NCBI RefSeq assembly: GCF_051652165.1
Contig: NZ_JBOFTR010000014.1
Coordinates: forward strand, 1 to 64,000
DNA length: 64,000 bases
Reading direction: 5' to 3'
Source of the DNA: Plesiomonas sp051652165
Lineage (GTDB): Bacteria > Pseudomonadota > Gammaproteobacteria > Enterobacterales > CAMTGL01
This document shows, piece after piece, positions 56,124 through 63,604 of this stretch (the first letter of the stretch is position 1; every line of letters begins with the position of its first letter). The translations under genes and the position numbers were made by a program. The notes under the pieces are model-generated. The model was not told the origin of the DNA and did no database searches. It worked only from the letters and a program-made list of their open reading frames with translations.

Positions 56124-56728
56124 TCCCGTTAATCTCTGCTATCGCTGCGTTGGCTGTGCAAAGTGGCCCTGCGCTTATCCGTGGTATTTCATCCATGTTT
56201 GGCGGTAGTGCTACTGCAGATAAGGTCGCTGATGTTGTCGAGCAGGTATCCAATCTCGGCATGAGTGCCAGCCAGCAAGAGGCAGTGATTGCCGATCGGC
56301 TGAGTAGCATCGATGACCCCGCCGTGTTGGCTGATTTGCAGCGTTTGAAGGTAGAGCTGGAAAAAGAACAAACGCGCCGACAAGAGCTGCAGCTGCAAGA
56401 CAATCAAGCCGCACACGCAGAAGCGCAGCAGACCATTCGTGAAGGTGATAACGCGAAGGATGAATACGTGCGGCATACGCGGCCAAAGATGGCGCGCCAG
56501 TCGTGGTATATGACCGCCCTTTATGTGCTGTTGATGTCAGTGTTGAAGGCGTTTGGTTATGGCTCTGGCCCTGATTTTGATATGGCAATGATGCTGATTT
56601 CTATCGCGTGGGCGTATCTGGGCTTGCGGACTCTGGATGGCTTCGCCCCACACCCGAAAGCGTCAGGACAAAAGGTGCAGTCTGTTGTAACGGGCGCAGT
56701 GTCTCAACTGGTGGCGAGGATTAAATGA
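56120..56728 (+). CDS. Holin-like protein, 3TM type
   Basis: 202 aa. A hydrophobic N-terminus (MIPLISAIAALAVQSGPAL) and two C-terminal membrane helices (YMTALYVLLMSVLKAFG and AMMLISIAWAYLGLRTL) flank a long charged helical segment. DEYVRHTRPKMARQSWYMT matches the putative 3TM holin family. It would form the membrane lesion that releases the lysozyme. Confidence 0.75.
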   Translation: MIPLISAIAALAVQSGPALIRGISSMFGGSATADKVADVVEQVSNLGMSASQQEAVIADRLSSIDDPAVLADLQRLKVELEKEQTRRQELQLQDNQAAHAEAQQTIREGDNAKDEYVRHTRPKMARQSWYMTALYVLLMSVLKAFGYGSGPDFDMAMMLISIAWAYLGLRTLDGFAPHPKASGQKVQSVVTGAVSQLVARIK

Positions 56729-56961
56729 TCGACTTATTTGACCGAGCACAAGAGCTGGAACAGAAGACGCGTGATATGGCGATTGCGCACGTTGTTAATC
56801 GCCCGAACGAAACACCTGATGAAGACGCTGCCGGTAATCGTTTTTGCTTGCGCTGCGGTGAACAGATTTCGACTGAGCGTTTAAACGCTGCACCGAACGC
56901 GGTGCGCTGCGTGCCTTGCCAATCGGTTCAGGAACGTGCGGGGGTTCACTATGGAGTTTGA
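56725..56961 (+). CDS. TraR/DksA-type C4 zinc-finger protein
   Basis: 78 aa with Cys41-x2-Cys44-x17-Cys62-x2-Cys65, the exact spacing of TraR/DksA zinc fingers, after an N-terminal helix. TraR-like proteins bind the RNA polymerase secondary channel and mimic DksA with ppGpp. The start overlaps the holin-like gene by 4 bp. Confidence 0.9.
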   Translation: MIDLFDRAQELEQKTRDMAIAHVVNRPNETPDEDAAGNRFCLRCGEQISTERLNAAPNAVRCVPCQSVQERAGVHYGV

Positions 56962-57274
56962 TTGGATCCCCAAGTGGTGGGGTGTCATTACCACGATTGC
57001 GGCTCTGGGTATGACCGTGGCGATGCTGTGGCTGAGTAAGACCTTTGCGCGCCGTGAAGAAATCAAAGTGATTGAGACATCTATGGATGAACTGAACTCG
57101 CGTGTTGATAGCCTCGAAAATCACATTAACACGTTGCCCACGCAGCAGGAGTTTAGCCACTTGGGCCTGCAGATGGAGAGCGTGCGCGGGGATATGAAGG
57201 CGTTAACCGCTCAATTAAAGCAAACCAATCACCTGAATAATTTGCTGTTGGAACAGCGTTTAAACGAGAAATAA
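56951..57274 (+). CDS. DUF2730 family phage protein (Mu gp25-like)
   Basis: 107 aa. A membrane helix at about residues 9-27 (WGVITTIAALGMTVAMLWL) is followed by a long coiled coil (DELNSRVDSLENHINTL). DUF2730 proteins occupy this position in Mu-like phages. Start at ATG 56951. Confidence 0.82.
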   Translation: MEFDWIPKWWGVITTIAALGMTVAMLWLSKTFARREEIKVIETSMDELNSRVDSLENHINTLPTQQEFSHLGLQMESVRGDMKALTAQLKQTNHLNNLLLEQRLNEK

Positions 57275-57285
57275 GCGGGGTTTGT

Positions 57286-57579
57286 ATGTCGTTAAAAGAG
57301 TTGGTCACTGCAGATCAGCGGTTGGTGATGTTGCGCTCTCTGGAAGAGATGCCGGGCTATGAAGCGAACGAATCTATTTTGGATGCGTGCCTTGATCAGT
57401 ATGGCCACAAGATTAGCCGTGATGCGGTGCGCACGCACATTTGCTGGTTAGCGGAGCAAGGTTTGATTACGCAGCGTGAGCTGGGCAATACGATGATTGC
57501 TAAGTTAACCGGTCGCGGTATTGATGTGGCGACGGGATCGGCAACTGTGCCTGGCGTTAAGAAGCCACGCCCAGAGTAA
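57286..57579 (+). CDS. VpaChn25_0724-type phage protein (Mu gp26-like)
   Basis: 97 aa with a winged-helix-like pattern: DQRLVMLRSLEEMPGYEANE, SRDAVRTHICWLAEQGLI and TGRGIDVATGSATVPGVKKP. The family is common just before the small terminase of Mu-like phages; its function is unknown. Confidence 0.82.
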   Translation: MSLKELVTADQRLVMLRSLEEMPGYEANESILDACLDQYGHKISRDAVRTHICWLAEQGLITQRELGNTMIAKLTGRGIDVATGSATVPGVKKPRPE

Positions 57580-57598
57580 TCCTGATATTGGGGTGGCT

Positions 57599-58183
57599 AT
57601 GACAGTCAAGAAAAAGAACACCAAGTCAAAGATTCAGCAGTTGCCGGATGATATTCGCAGTCAGCTATCCGCGATGCTGCGTTCTGGTTCTATGCAGCAG
57701 AAAGACATTCTGGCTGAGGTTAATCAGCTGATTGTTGATGCCGGACTACCGCCCGAAGAGCAGATCAGCCGCACGGGTCTGAACCGGTTTGCTAAGCGTA
57801 TGGAAGAAGCCGGTAGCCGCATGGCGCAAGCCCGTGAAGTGGCCGAGGTTTGGACAGCTAAGCTGGGTCAAGCGCCGACCTCTGAAGTCGGCAAGCTGCT
57901 GCAAGAGTTTGTGCGCACGATGGCGTTTGAAACGTCGATGAAGATGATGGACGCCAGCGAAGGCGAAGACGGCAAGATGGTTGACCCTAAATCGCTGGGG
58001 CAGCTGGCGTTAGTGATTCAGCGTGTCGAGCAAGCAGCGATGACCAGCCATAAGGTCGAGAAAGAGATTCGGGCGGCGTTTGCGGCAGAGGCTGCGGCGA
58101 AGGCTGAGCAAATCGTTAAACGTGCTGGATTGACGGCGGAAACCGCCACACAGATCAAACAGCAAATTCTGGGGTTGGCATGA
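57599..58183 (+). CDS. DUF3486 family protein, Mu gp27-like small terminase
   Basis: 194 aa. KSKIQQLPDDIRSQLSAMLR at the start and TGLNRFAKRMEEAG match Mu gp27, thought to be the small terminase subunit. The C-terminal half is strongly helical. The start at ATG 57599 lies 20 bp after the previous stop. Confidence 0.88.
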   Translation: MTVKKKNTKSKIQQLPDDIRSQLSAMLRSGSMQQKDILAEVNQLIVDAGLPPEEQISRTGLNRFAKRMEEAGSRMAQAREVAEVWTAKLGQAPTSEVGKLLQEFVRTMAFETSMKMMDASEGEDGKMVDPKSLGQLALVIQRVEQAAMTSHKVEKEIRAAFAAEAAAKAEQIVKRAGLTAETATQIKQQILGLA

Positions 58184-58332
58184 TGTCTATCTGGTCATTG
58201 TGGCTTTGCTTGGTTGCACCGTTCCTTGTGCTGCGTTTTATGTCTGTTTGCCCTCGGCTTCATCACTGGTGCTACGGGTGGATTACGGCCAGTTCAGTGT
58301 TCTGTTTTGCGCTGTGGAGATTCTTTGGATGA
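58180..58332 (+). CDS. Small hydrophobic protein between the terminase genes
   Basis: A 50-codon frame opens with ATGATG overlapping the stop of the small terminase and ends in a TGA overlapping the ATG of the large terminase. The product starts MMSIWSLWLCLVAPFLVLRF and has a second hydrophobic segment (ITASSVFCFALWRFFG), so two membrane helices are likely. It contains many Trp and Cys. Overlapping start and stop on both sides argue that it is translated. No family recognised. Confidence 0.6.
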   Translation: MMSIWSLWLCLVAPFLVLRFMSVCPRLHHWCYGWITASSVFCFALWRFFG

Positions 58333-59942
58333 GCGGCCATTTAACGTCAGCAGAAAATGAACTGCGCAACCAGTCTGCGGCCGCCATTATTGGTGGCCAG
58401 TTCAATCACAATGAGGTGCTGCTGGGGTATCAGAAGCGTTGGATAGCTGATGGCTCAGACCTGAAGATTTGTGAGAAAAGCCGACGTACAGGGATTACGT
58501 GGGCAGAAGCGGCTGATGCTGCACTCACTGGCTCTATGTCATCGTCAGCGGGCGGCTGCGATACCTTCTATGTAGGTACTACAAAAGACATGGCGCGTGA
58601 GTTTATCGACGCATGTGCCATGTGGGCACGTGCGTATAACTGCGCCGCCAGTGAAGTGAGTGAAGAAGCTCTGGCCGATGAAGACAAAGATATCTTGGTC
58701 TATGTCATCAACTTTGCCAGCGGATTCAAAATCAAAGCGCTGAGTTCTAACCCCAGTAACTTGCGTGGTATGCAAGGTAACGTGGTTATTGATGAAGGTG
58801 CGTTTCACAAAGACTTGGCCGCCATTCTTAAAGCGGCTCTGGCGCTGACGATGTGGGGTTGTAAGGTTCGGATTATCTCGACGCATAACGGTGTCGAAAA
58901 CCTCTTCAACACGCTGATTCAAGACAGCCGCGCCGGTAAGAAGCGATATAGCATTCACACGGTGGATATCGAAACGGCAATCAATGAAGGCTTGTACAAG
59001 CGGATTTGCCAAGTCACTAAAAAACCGTGGAGCCAAGCCGCGCAAGATACGTGGTTACAGAACCTGCTCAAAGATACAGCGACTGAAGAGGATGCGCGGG
59101 AAGAGTACTACTGCGAACCGAAAAGCGGTGGCGGTGCTTATCTTCCCCGCGGGTTACGTGAGCGTGCCGCACGTGGTAAGCCTACCGTTCTGCGCTTTAC
59201 TGGCTCGACTGCGTTTAATGCCGCTTCTGAAACGGAGCGCGTGAACGAGATGCAGGAGTGGCTAGATCAATATGTGCAACCTGAGCTGGATAAATTAGAC
59301 AAGAGCTTCCGTCATGCGCTGGGCGAGGACTTCGCGCGCACGGGTGACTTGACTGTATTAGCACCGATTGACGTGCAGCCCAATACCCGCCGCCGCGTGC
59401 CGTTCTTGGTTGAGCTGAAGAATGTTCCGTTCAAACAGCAAGAGCAGGTGTTGTTCCATGTGTGTGATCACTTGCCGCAGCGTAATGGCATTTGGCTGGA
59501 TGCGCGCGGTAACGGCCAGTATTTGGCCGAGCAAGCCAGTTACCGATACGGCGAGGAGGTTGAGCAAGTCATGTTGTCGCAAGCGTTCTATCGCGAAAAC
59601 ATGCCGCGCTTTAAAGCCGCGTTCGAAGATGACGAGCTGGACTTGCCAAGGCATGAAGACGTGATCACTGACTTGGGGCAGATTCAGCTTTATCGCGGTG
59701 TGCCTGGCATTGATGACAGCCGCACAGTGGGAAGTGATGGTAACAAGCGTCACGGTGATAGTGCGGTGGCCATTTTCTTAGCGTATCTGGCCAGCCGCGC
59801 AGAAAACTATGTTTACGCATTGCACAACATAGGCAAACCCAACCCAGAGCAATCGCCGTTTTACGTTAACGTGAGCGAGCGTGATAGAGCCGATGATATG
59901 CAATCTAAGATGGCCGCGCGTGGCCGAGGAGTAATGCTGTGA
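58329..59942 (+). CDS. Terminase large subunit (Mu gp28-like)
   Basis: 537 aa from ATG 58329 (MSGHLTSAENELRNQSAAAI). The ATPase has CEKSRRTGITWAEA as Walker A-like region and NVVIDEGAFHKD as Walker B; the nuclease domain has Asp in RHALGEDFARTG and IWLDARGNGQYLAEQ. It packages DNA into the head by headful packaging from the host-phage junction. The frame is open upstream across the small gene, where it is not coding. Confidence 0.93.
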   Translation: MSGHLTSAENELRNQSAAAIIGGQFNHNEVLLGYQKRWIADGSDLKICEKSRRTGITWAEAADAALTGSMSSSAGGCDTFYVGTTKDMAREFIDACAMWARAYNCAASEVSEEALADEDKDILVYVINFASGFKIKALSSNPSNLRGMQGNVVIDEGAFHKDLAAILKAALALTMWGCKVRIISTHNGVENLFNTLIQDSRAGKKRYSIHTVDIETAINEGLYKRICQVTKKPWSQAAQDTWLQNLLKDTATEEDAREEYYCEPKSGGGAYLPRGLRERAARGKPTVLRFTGSTAFNAASETERVNEMQEWLDQYVQPELDKLDKSFRHALGEDFARTGDLTVLAPIDVQPNTRRRVPFLVELKNVPFKQQEQVLFHVCDHLPQRNGIWLDARGNGQYLAEQASYRYGEEVEQVMLSQAFYRENMPRFKAAFEDDELDLPRHEDVITDLGQIQLYRGVPGIDDSRTVGSDGNKRHGDSAVAIFLAYLASRAENYVYALHNIGKPNPEQSPFYVNVSERDRADDMQSKMAARGRGVML

Positions 59943-61501
59943 CAACTATCCTTGATTCACGGGGCAACCCGATTAAACCGGATAAGCCAACGCTCGGTGC
60001 TGATGTTGCCAAGGCGCATGTGACTAGCGTGCGTAACCCTCGCCCTTCGAGTGTGGCCAGCACAGTTACGCCATTACGGTTGGCGGGTTTGTTGCGCTCA
60101 GTAGTCGATGGGAATAACCCGCAAGACTACATGACGCTGGCAGAAGAAATTGAAGAGCGTGATCTGCATTATGCTTCGGTGCTGCGTACCCGAAAGCTGG
60201 CGGTTGCAGCACTCAAGCCCAGTGTAGAAGCGGCCAGTGATGCGCCTGCCGATATCCGGTTAGCCGATGAAGTGCGTGAGCTGATGGCCAGTGATGCCAT
60301 CCCTGAGTTGTTTTTTGATCTGCTTGATGGTCTGGGCAAGGGGCTGGGCGTTTGCCAGATTCTGTGGGATACGAACAGCACGCCGTGGAAACCGTATGAC
60401 TATAAGTGGGTTGACCCGCGCTATCTGCGCCCAGACGCGGATTCGCTGGATGACATTTTACTGATTAGTGATGCAGCGCCACAGGGTAAACCATTAGAGC
60501 CGTACAAGTTCATTGTGCATCTGCCCCGTTCTAAGAGCGGCAGCGTGTGGCGCAATGGCCTGACCCGCTTGTGTGCCGTGATGTACATGCTCAAGAGCTT
60601 TACGGTGCGCGACTGGTGGGCGTTTGCCGAGGTGTTCGGCATTCCGGTGCGCATTGGTAAGTACGGCCCCAACGCGACGCCTGATCAAATCGATACACTG
60701 AAAAATGCCATTGCCTCGATTGCGAGCGATGCCGGTGCAGTTATTCATGACTCAATGAAAATTGAACTGGTAGAAACCGCGAAAGGAAACGGCGGCAATA
60801 CGTTATTCGAGAACCAAGCGCGCTGGTGTGATGAGCAAATCAGTAAAGCAGTGCTTGGCCAGACGATGACCACCGATGATGGCAGCAGTAAAGCGCAAGC
60901 AACCGTGCACAACGAGGTGCGGTTAGATATTGCGAAGTGGGATGCGCGCCAGCTGGAATCCACCATCAATGAATATCTGGTCAAGCCGTTCATCATTTTG
61001 AACTGGGGTGTGCAGGCATCATACCCACGCGTGACGATTCGCGTGCCTGAACCTGAAGACCTGAAGCTGTTGGTTGAGAGCCTGACCCCGCTCATCGATC
61101 GGGGCTTGCGTGTGAGTGAAAGTGAGATTCGCGACAAGTTCGGTTTGGGCGATCCGGATAACGAGGCCCTGTTGCTGCAGCCTATGTCTGCGATGAATGC
61201 CGCTGCTCTGACACCCGTTGCGATGAACCGAACCGCACGCTTGGCGATTAATCGGGTGCAGCAAGAGTCAGAACAACTCATTAATGAGCTGACCAATGAC
61301 GCCATGAGCGATTGGGTTGAAGTGGGTGGTGATGAGTTTATGAACCCTATCATCAAGCTGGCTAATCAGTGTGACAGCTACGAAGCGTTTAATGCTGCGC
61401 TGGCTGATCTGCAAGCGACACTGGCCCCTGAGCGTTTCACCCAGCAGTTGGCTGATTACATGTTCCGTATGCGCGGCGTGGGGGATGTACACGATGCCTG
61501 A
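59939..61501 (+). CDS. Portal protein, DUF935 (Mu gp29-like)
   Basis: 520 aa from a GTG that overlaps the terminase stop. TTILDSRGNPIKPDKP at the N-terminus, SVLRTRKLAVAALKP, then RDWWAFAEVFGIPVRIGKY and ISKAVLGQTMTTDDG are typical DUF935 blocks. It forms the ring at the head vertex through which DNA enters. Confidence 0.94.
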   Translation: MTTILDSRGNPIKPDKPTLGADVAKAHVTSVRNPRPSSVASTVTPLRLAGLLRSVVDGNNPQDYMTLAEEIEERDLHYASVLRTRKLAVAALKPSVEAASDAPADIRLADEVRELMASDAIPELFFDLLDGLGKGLGVCQILWDTNSTPWKPYDYKWVDPRYLRPDADSLDDILLISDAAPQGKPLEPYKFIVHLPRSKSGSVWRNGLTRLCAVMYMLKSFTVRDWWAFAEVFGIPVRIGKYGPNATPDQIDTLKNAIASIASDAGAVIHDSMKIELVETAKGNGGNTLFENQARWCDEQISKAVLGQTMTTDDGSSKAQATVHNEVRLDIAKWDARQLESTINEYLVKPFIILNWGVQASYPRVTIRVPEPEDLKLLVESLTPLIDRGLRVSESEIRDKFGLGDPDNEALLLQPMSAMNAAALTPVAMNRTARLAINRVQQESEQLINELTNDAMSDWVEVGGDEFMNPIIKLANQCDSYEAFNAALADLQATLAPERFTQQLADYMFRMRGVGDVHDA

Positions 61502-62279
61502 ATTCGAGGCGTTCCCACCGAAAGAGGCGCTGGCGTGGTTTAAGAAAAAAGGGTTGAAGCCTGCATTTGATTATCGGGATGTGTGGAAGGAAGAGCACGC
61601 TAATGCGTTCACCGTGGCCAAGATGTTGAATGCGGATCTGCTGGTTGATGTGCGGCAGCTGGTAGAGAACGCGATTGCTGAGGGGCAAACCTTTCAGCAG
61701 TTCGCCGCCGTTCTCAAGCCATTGCTGGTTAAGTCTGGTTGGTGGGGCGTTCAGCTGATGGATGACCCGCTGACCGGTGAGACAAAGCCGGTTCAATTGG
61801 GCAGTGAAGGCCGTTTAAAAATCATTTACCGGACAAACATGCGCACTGCCCGTGCCGCTGGACAGTGGGAGCGCATCGAACGAACCAAGCGCGCCATGCC
61901 CTATTTGGTATATCAGTTGGGCCCTGCTCGTGAACACCGTGCGCTGCATGTTAGCTGGAATGGTATTACGTTGCCGGTTGATGACCCGTGGTGGCAGAGC
62001 CATATGCCGCCAAACGGTTGGGGTTGCCATTGTGGTGTTCGGCAAATCAGTAAGTATGAGTATGCCCAGCTGCAGGAGAAAAAAGGCTATACGTTTTCTG
62101 CGCCTGATGACGGTTCGCGGGAGTGGGTCAATAAGCGAACCGGTGAAGTTGAAACGCTACCCACTGGCATTGAACCTGGTTGGAACTACAATCCGGGGAA
62201 GGCTCGGGAACAGGCACTAAAAAGCGACTTGCTCGCCAAAGAAAAAGTATTGTCTAAAACGCTCTCTAAGCCTCTGTAA
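61494..62279 (+). CDS. Phage head morphogenesis protein (Mu F/gp30-like)
   Basis: 261 aa from ATG 61494, overlapping the portal stop. IIYRTNMRTARAAGQWERIE and the HMPPNGWGCHCGVRQIS segment are the PF04233 minor head protein core. It is clearly shorter than Mu gpF (above 400 aa): the C-terminal extension is missing and the frame ends in a Lys-rich helix. Followed by 366 bp without a gene. Confidence 0.88.
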   Translation: MPEFEAFPPKEALAWFKKKGLKPAFDYRDVWKEEHANAFTVAKMLNADLLVDVRQLVENAIAEGQTFQQFAAVLKPLLVKSGWWGVQLMDDPLTGETKPVQLGSEGRLKIIYRTNMRTARAAGQWERIERTKRAMPYLVYQLGPAREHRALHVSWNGITLPVDDPWWQSHMPPNGWGCHCGVRQISKYEYAQLQEKKGYTFSAPDDGSREWVNKRTGEVETLPTGIEPGWNYNPGKAREQALKSDLLAKEKVLSKTLSKPL

Positions 62280-62645
62280 GCGTTTTTGGCTACCGTCGTA
62301 AGCATCAACCTGTCCCATGCCAATCTGAGGCGATTTAAAGATAGTTTAAAGATGGTGTGGGAAAAGGTTGCGGGTGTATTTTTCGGTTTGTCGGCTGCTT
62401 CGTGCTTGCCTGATAAAAAAACCTGTGTACCCTGTGCAAAGTAAGTTTGGTTTATCCCTCTCGTTCTGCTCGTTAATTTTCATCCCCCGTTGTCATTCTT
62501 CCCCTGTTTTGCTGCACCTTTCCTGAACTACGTGTTCGGAGCGAAATTAGTCATCTGCGTTATTTCCCTTTATCCCGTCATTATCAATCCGTCTTAACCA
62601 TTCAACCTGAGCCAGTTGGCAGGAGGTTGTTATGTAACGGAGCGA
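62280..62645 (+). other. Gene-free gap between F and I
   Basis: Neither strand has a reading frame of note. In Mu the G gene (gp31) is here. The stretch has runs of pyrimidines and a duplicated TTTAAAGAT (about 62333-62354). At 62621-62637 a strong ribosome-binding site AGGAGG is followed after five bases by ATG and directly by TAA, an isolated start-stop pair just before the protease gene. Confidence 0.5.
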
Positions 62646-63602
62646 ATGATGCAACAACGAACCCATAAGGCTATCTGCTTTGACATGTCACGGATGGTTG
62701 CCGCAGACCAAGGATGCTGGCTGCCAATGATCCCCGCAGGCATGTTTGCTGGCCGTGATGGCCGTAGTTGGAATAACTCTAATCCTGATGGTGTGGTGGC
62801 AGCATTCAATATGAAGCTGCCATTTGATATCGAACATGCCACGGAAACCCGCGTAGGTAATACCGAGGCTATCGGCTGGATCGTTGCTCTGCAAAACCGT
62901 AACGGTGAAGTCTGGGCCAATGTTGAGTGGAATTCCGAAGGGAATGAGCTGATTGAAGGTAAGAAGTTCGGCTTTTACTCCCCCGCGTTTGATTACTCAC
63001 CTGAAAGCGGTCAAGTGCTGGCGCTATCCAGTTCTGGGTTAACGAATAAACCCAATCTCTATGTTCCTGCCCTCAATAACCAAGAGGATAACAATGTGAA
63101 ACTGCCTCTCATCATCACTCAGCTGCTGGGTTTACCTGAAGAAGCGACACCCGAGCAGGCGGTGACGGCCATCAATACGATGAAGTCTGAGCATCAAACG
63201 GCACTGAATGCGCAGCAAGACCCGACTAAATATGTGCCGGTAGCGACTCACCAGCTGGCGCTGAACCGAGCGCAAGAGCTGCAGGGCAAACTGGACCAGA
63301 TCGAAAAAGACAAAGTTGAATCCTTAGTCGATGCGGCAATTGCTGCCGGTAAAGTCGCTCCAGCAGATAAAAACATGTATGTGGGCCTTTGCAGTACGGA
63401 GAACGGACGCGAGCAATTTACTGCGTGGTGTTCTCGTGCCCCTGTCATTGCTGATGGCACGCAAGTTAATACCTCCGGTGCAGGTGACTCCGACGCATTA
63501 AGCGCCGATGAGCTGGCCATGTGCCGGAAAATGAACCTTTCGGCAGACGAGTATGCAGCGTCTAAGAAGGCCCTGAATGCCAAGAAACAAGGGAGTAACT
63601 GA
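62646..63602 (+). CDS. Phage head maturation protease (Mu I/gp32-like)
   Basis: 318 aa from ATG 62646 (an ATG follows at 62649, with GGAG six bases before it). The protease part contains AFNMKLPFDIEHATETR and GEVWANVEWNSEGNELIEGK with the family block FGFYSPAFDYSPESGQV; the conserved Ser is probably that in YSPAF. The C-terminal half is the scaffold (see the nested gene). The protease trims the scaffold during head maturation. Confidence 0.92.
   Translation: MMQQRTHKAICFDMSRMVAADQGCWLPMIPAGMFAGRDGRSWNNSNPDGVVAAFNMKLPFDIEHATETRVGNTEAIGWIVALQNRNGEVWANVEWNSEGNELIEGKKFGFYSPAFDYSPESGQVLALSSSGLTNKPNLYVPALNNQEDNNVKLPLIITQLLGLPEEATPEQAVTAINTMKSEHQTALNAQQDPTKYVPVATHQLALNRAQELQGKLDQIEKDKVESLVDAAIAAGKVAPADKNMYVGLCSTENGREQFTAWCSRAPVIADGTQVNTSGAGDSDALSADELAMCRKMNLSADEYAASKKALNAKKQGSN
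63096..63602 (+). CDS. Nested in-frame scaffold protein (Mu Z/gp33-like)
   Basis: Within the protease gene a GTG at 63096 has AGAGGA seven bases upstream, and from it a 168-aa frame runs to the shared stop. In Mu the Z scaffold is made from an internal start of the I gene in this way. The product is helical, begins (V)KLPLIITQLLGLPEEATPEQ and contains a coiled-coil region around ALNRAQELQGKLDQIEKDK, as expected for a head scaffold. Initiation there is inferred. Confidence 0.72.
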   Translation: MKLPLIITQLLGLPEEATPEQAVTAINTMKSEHQTALNAQQDPTKYVPVATHQLALNRAQELQGKLDQIEKDKVESLVDAAIAAGKVAPADKNMYVGLCSTENGREQFTAWCSRAPVIADGTQVNTSGAGDSDALSADELAMCRKMNLSADEYAASKKALNAKKQGSN

Positions 63603-63604
63603 GA

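Noticed and set aside
58200..58328. N-terminal extension of the large terminase
   Set aside because: It overlaps the small coupled gene in another frame and is not terminase-like; ATG 58329 fits the family.
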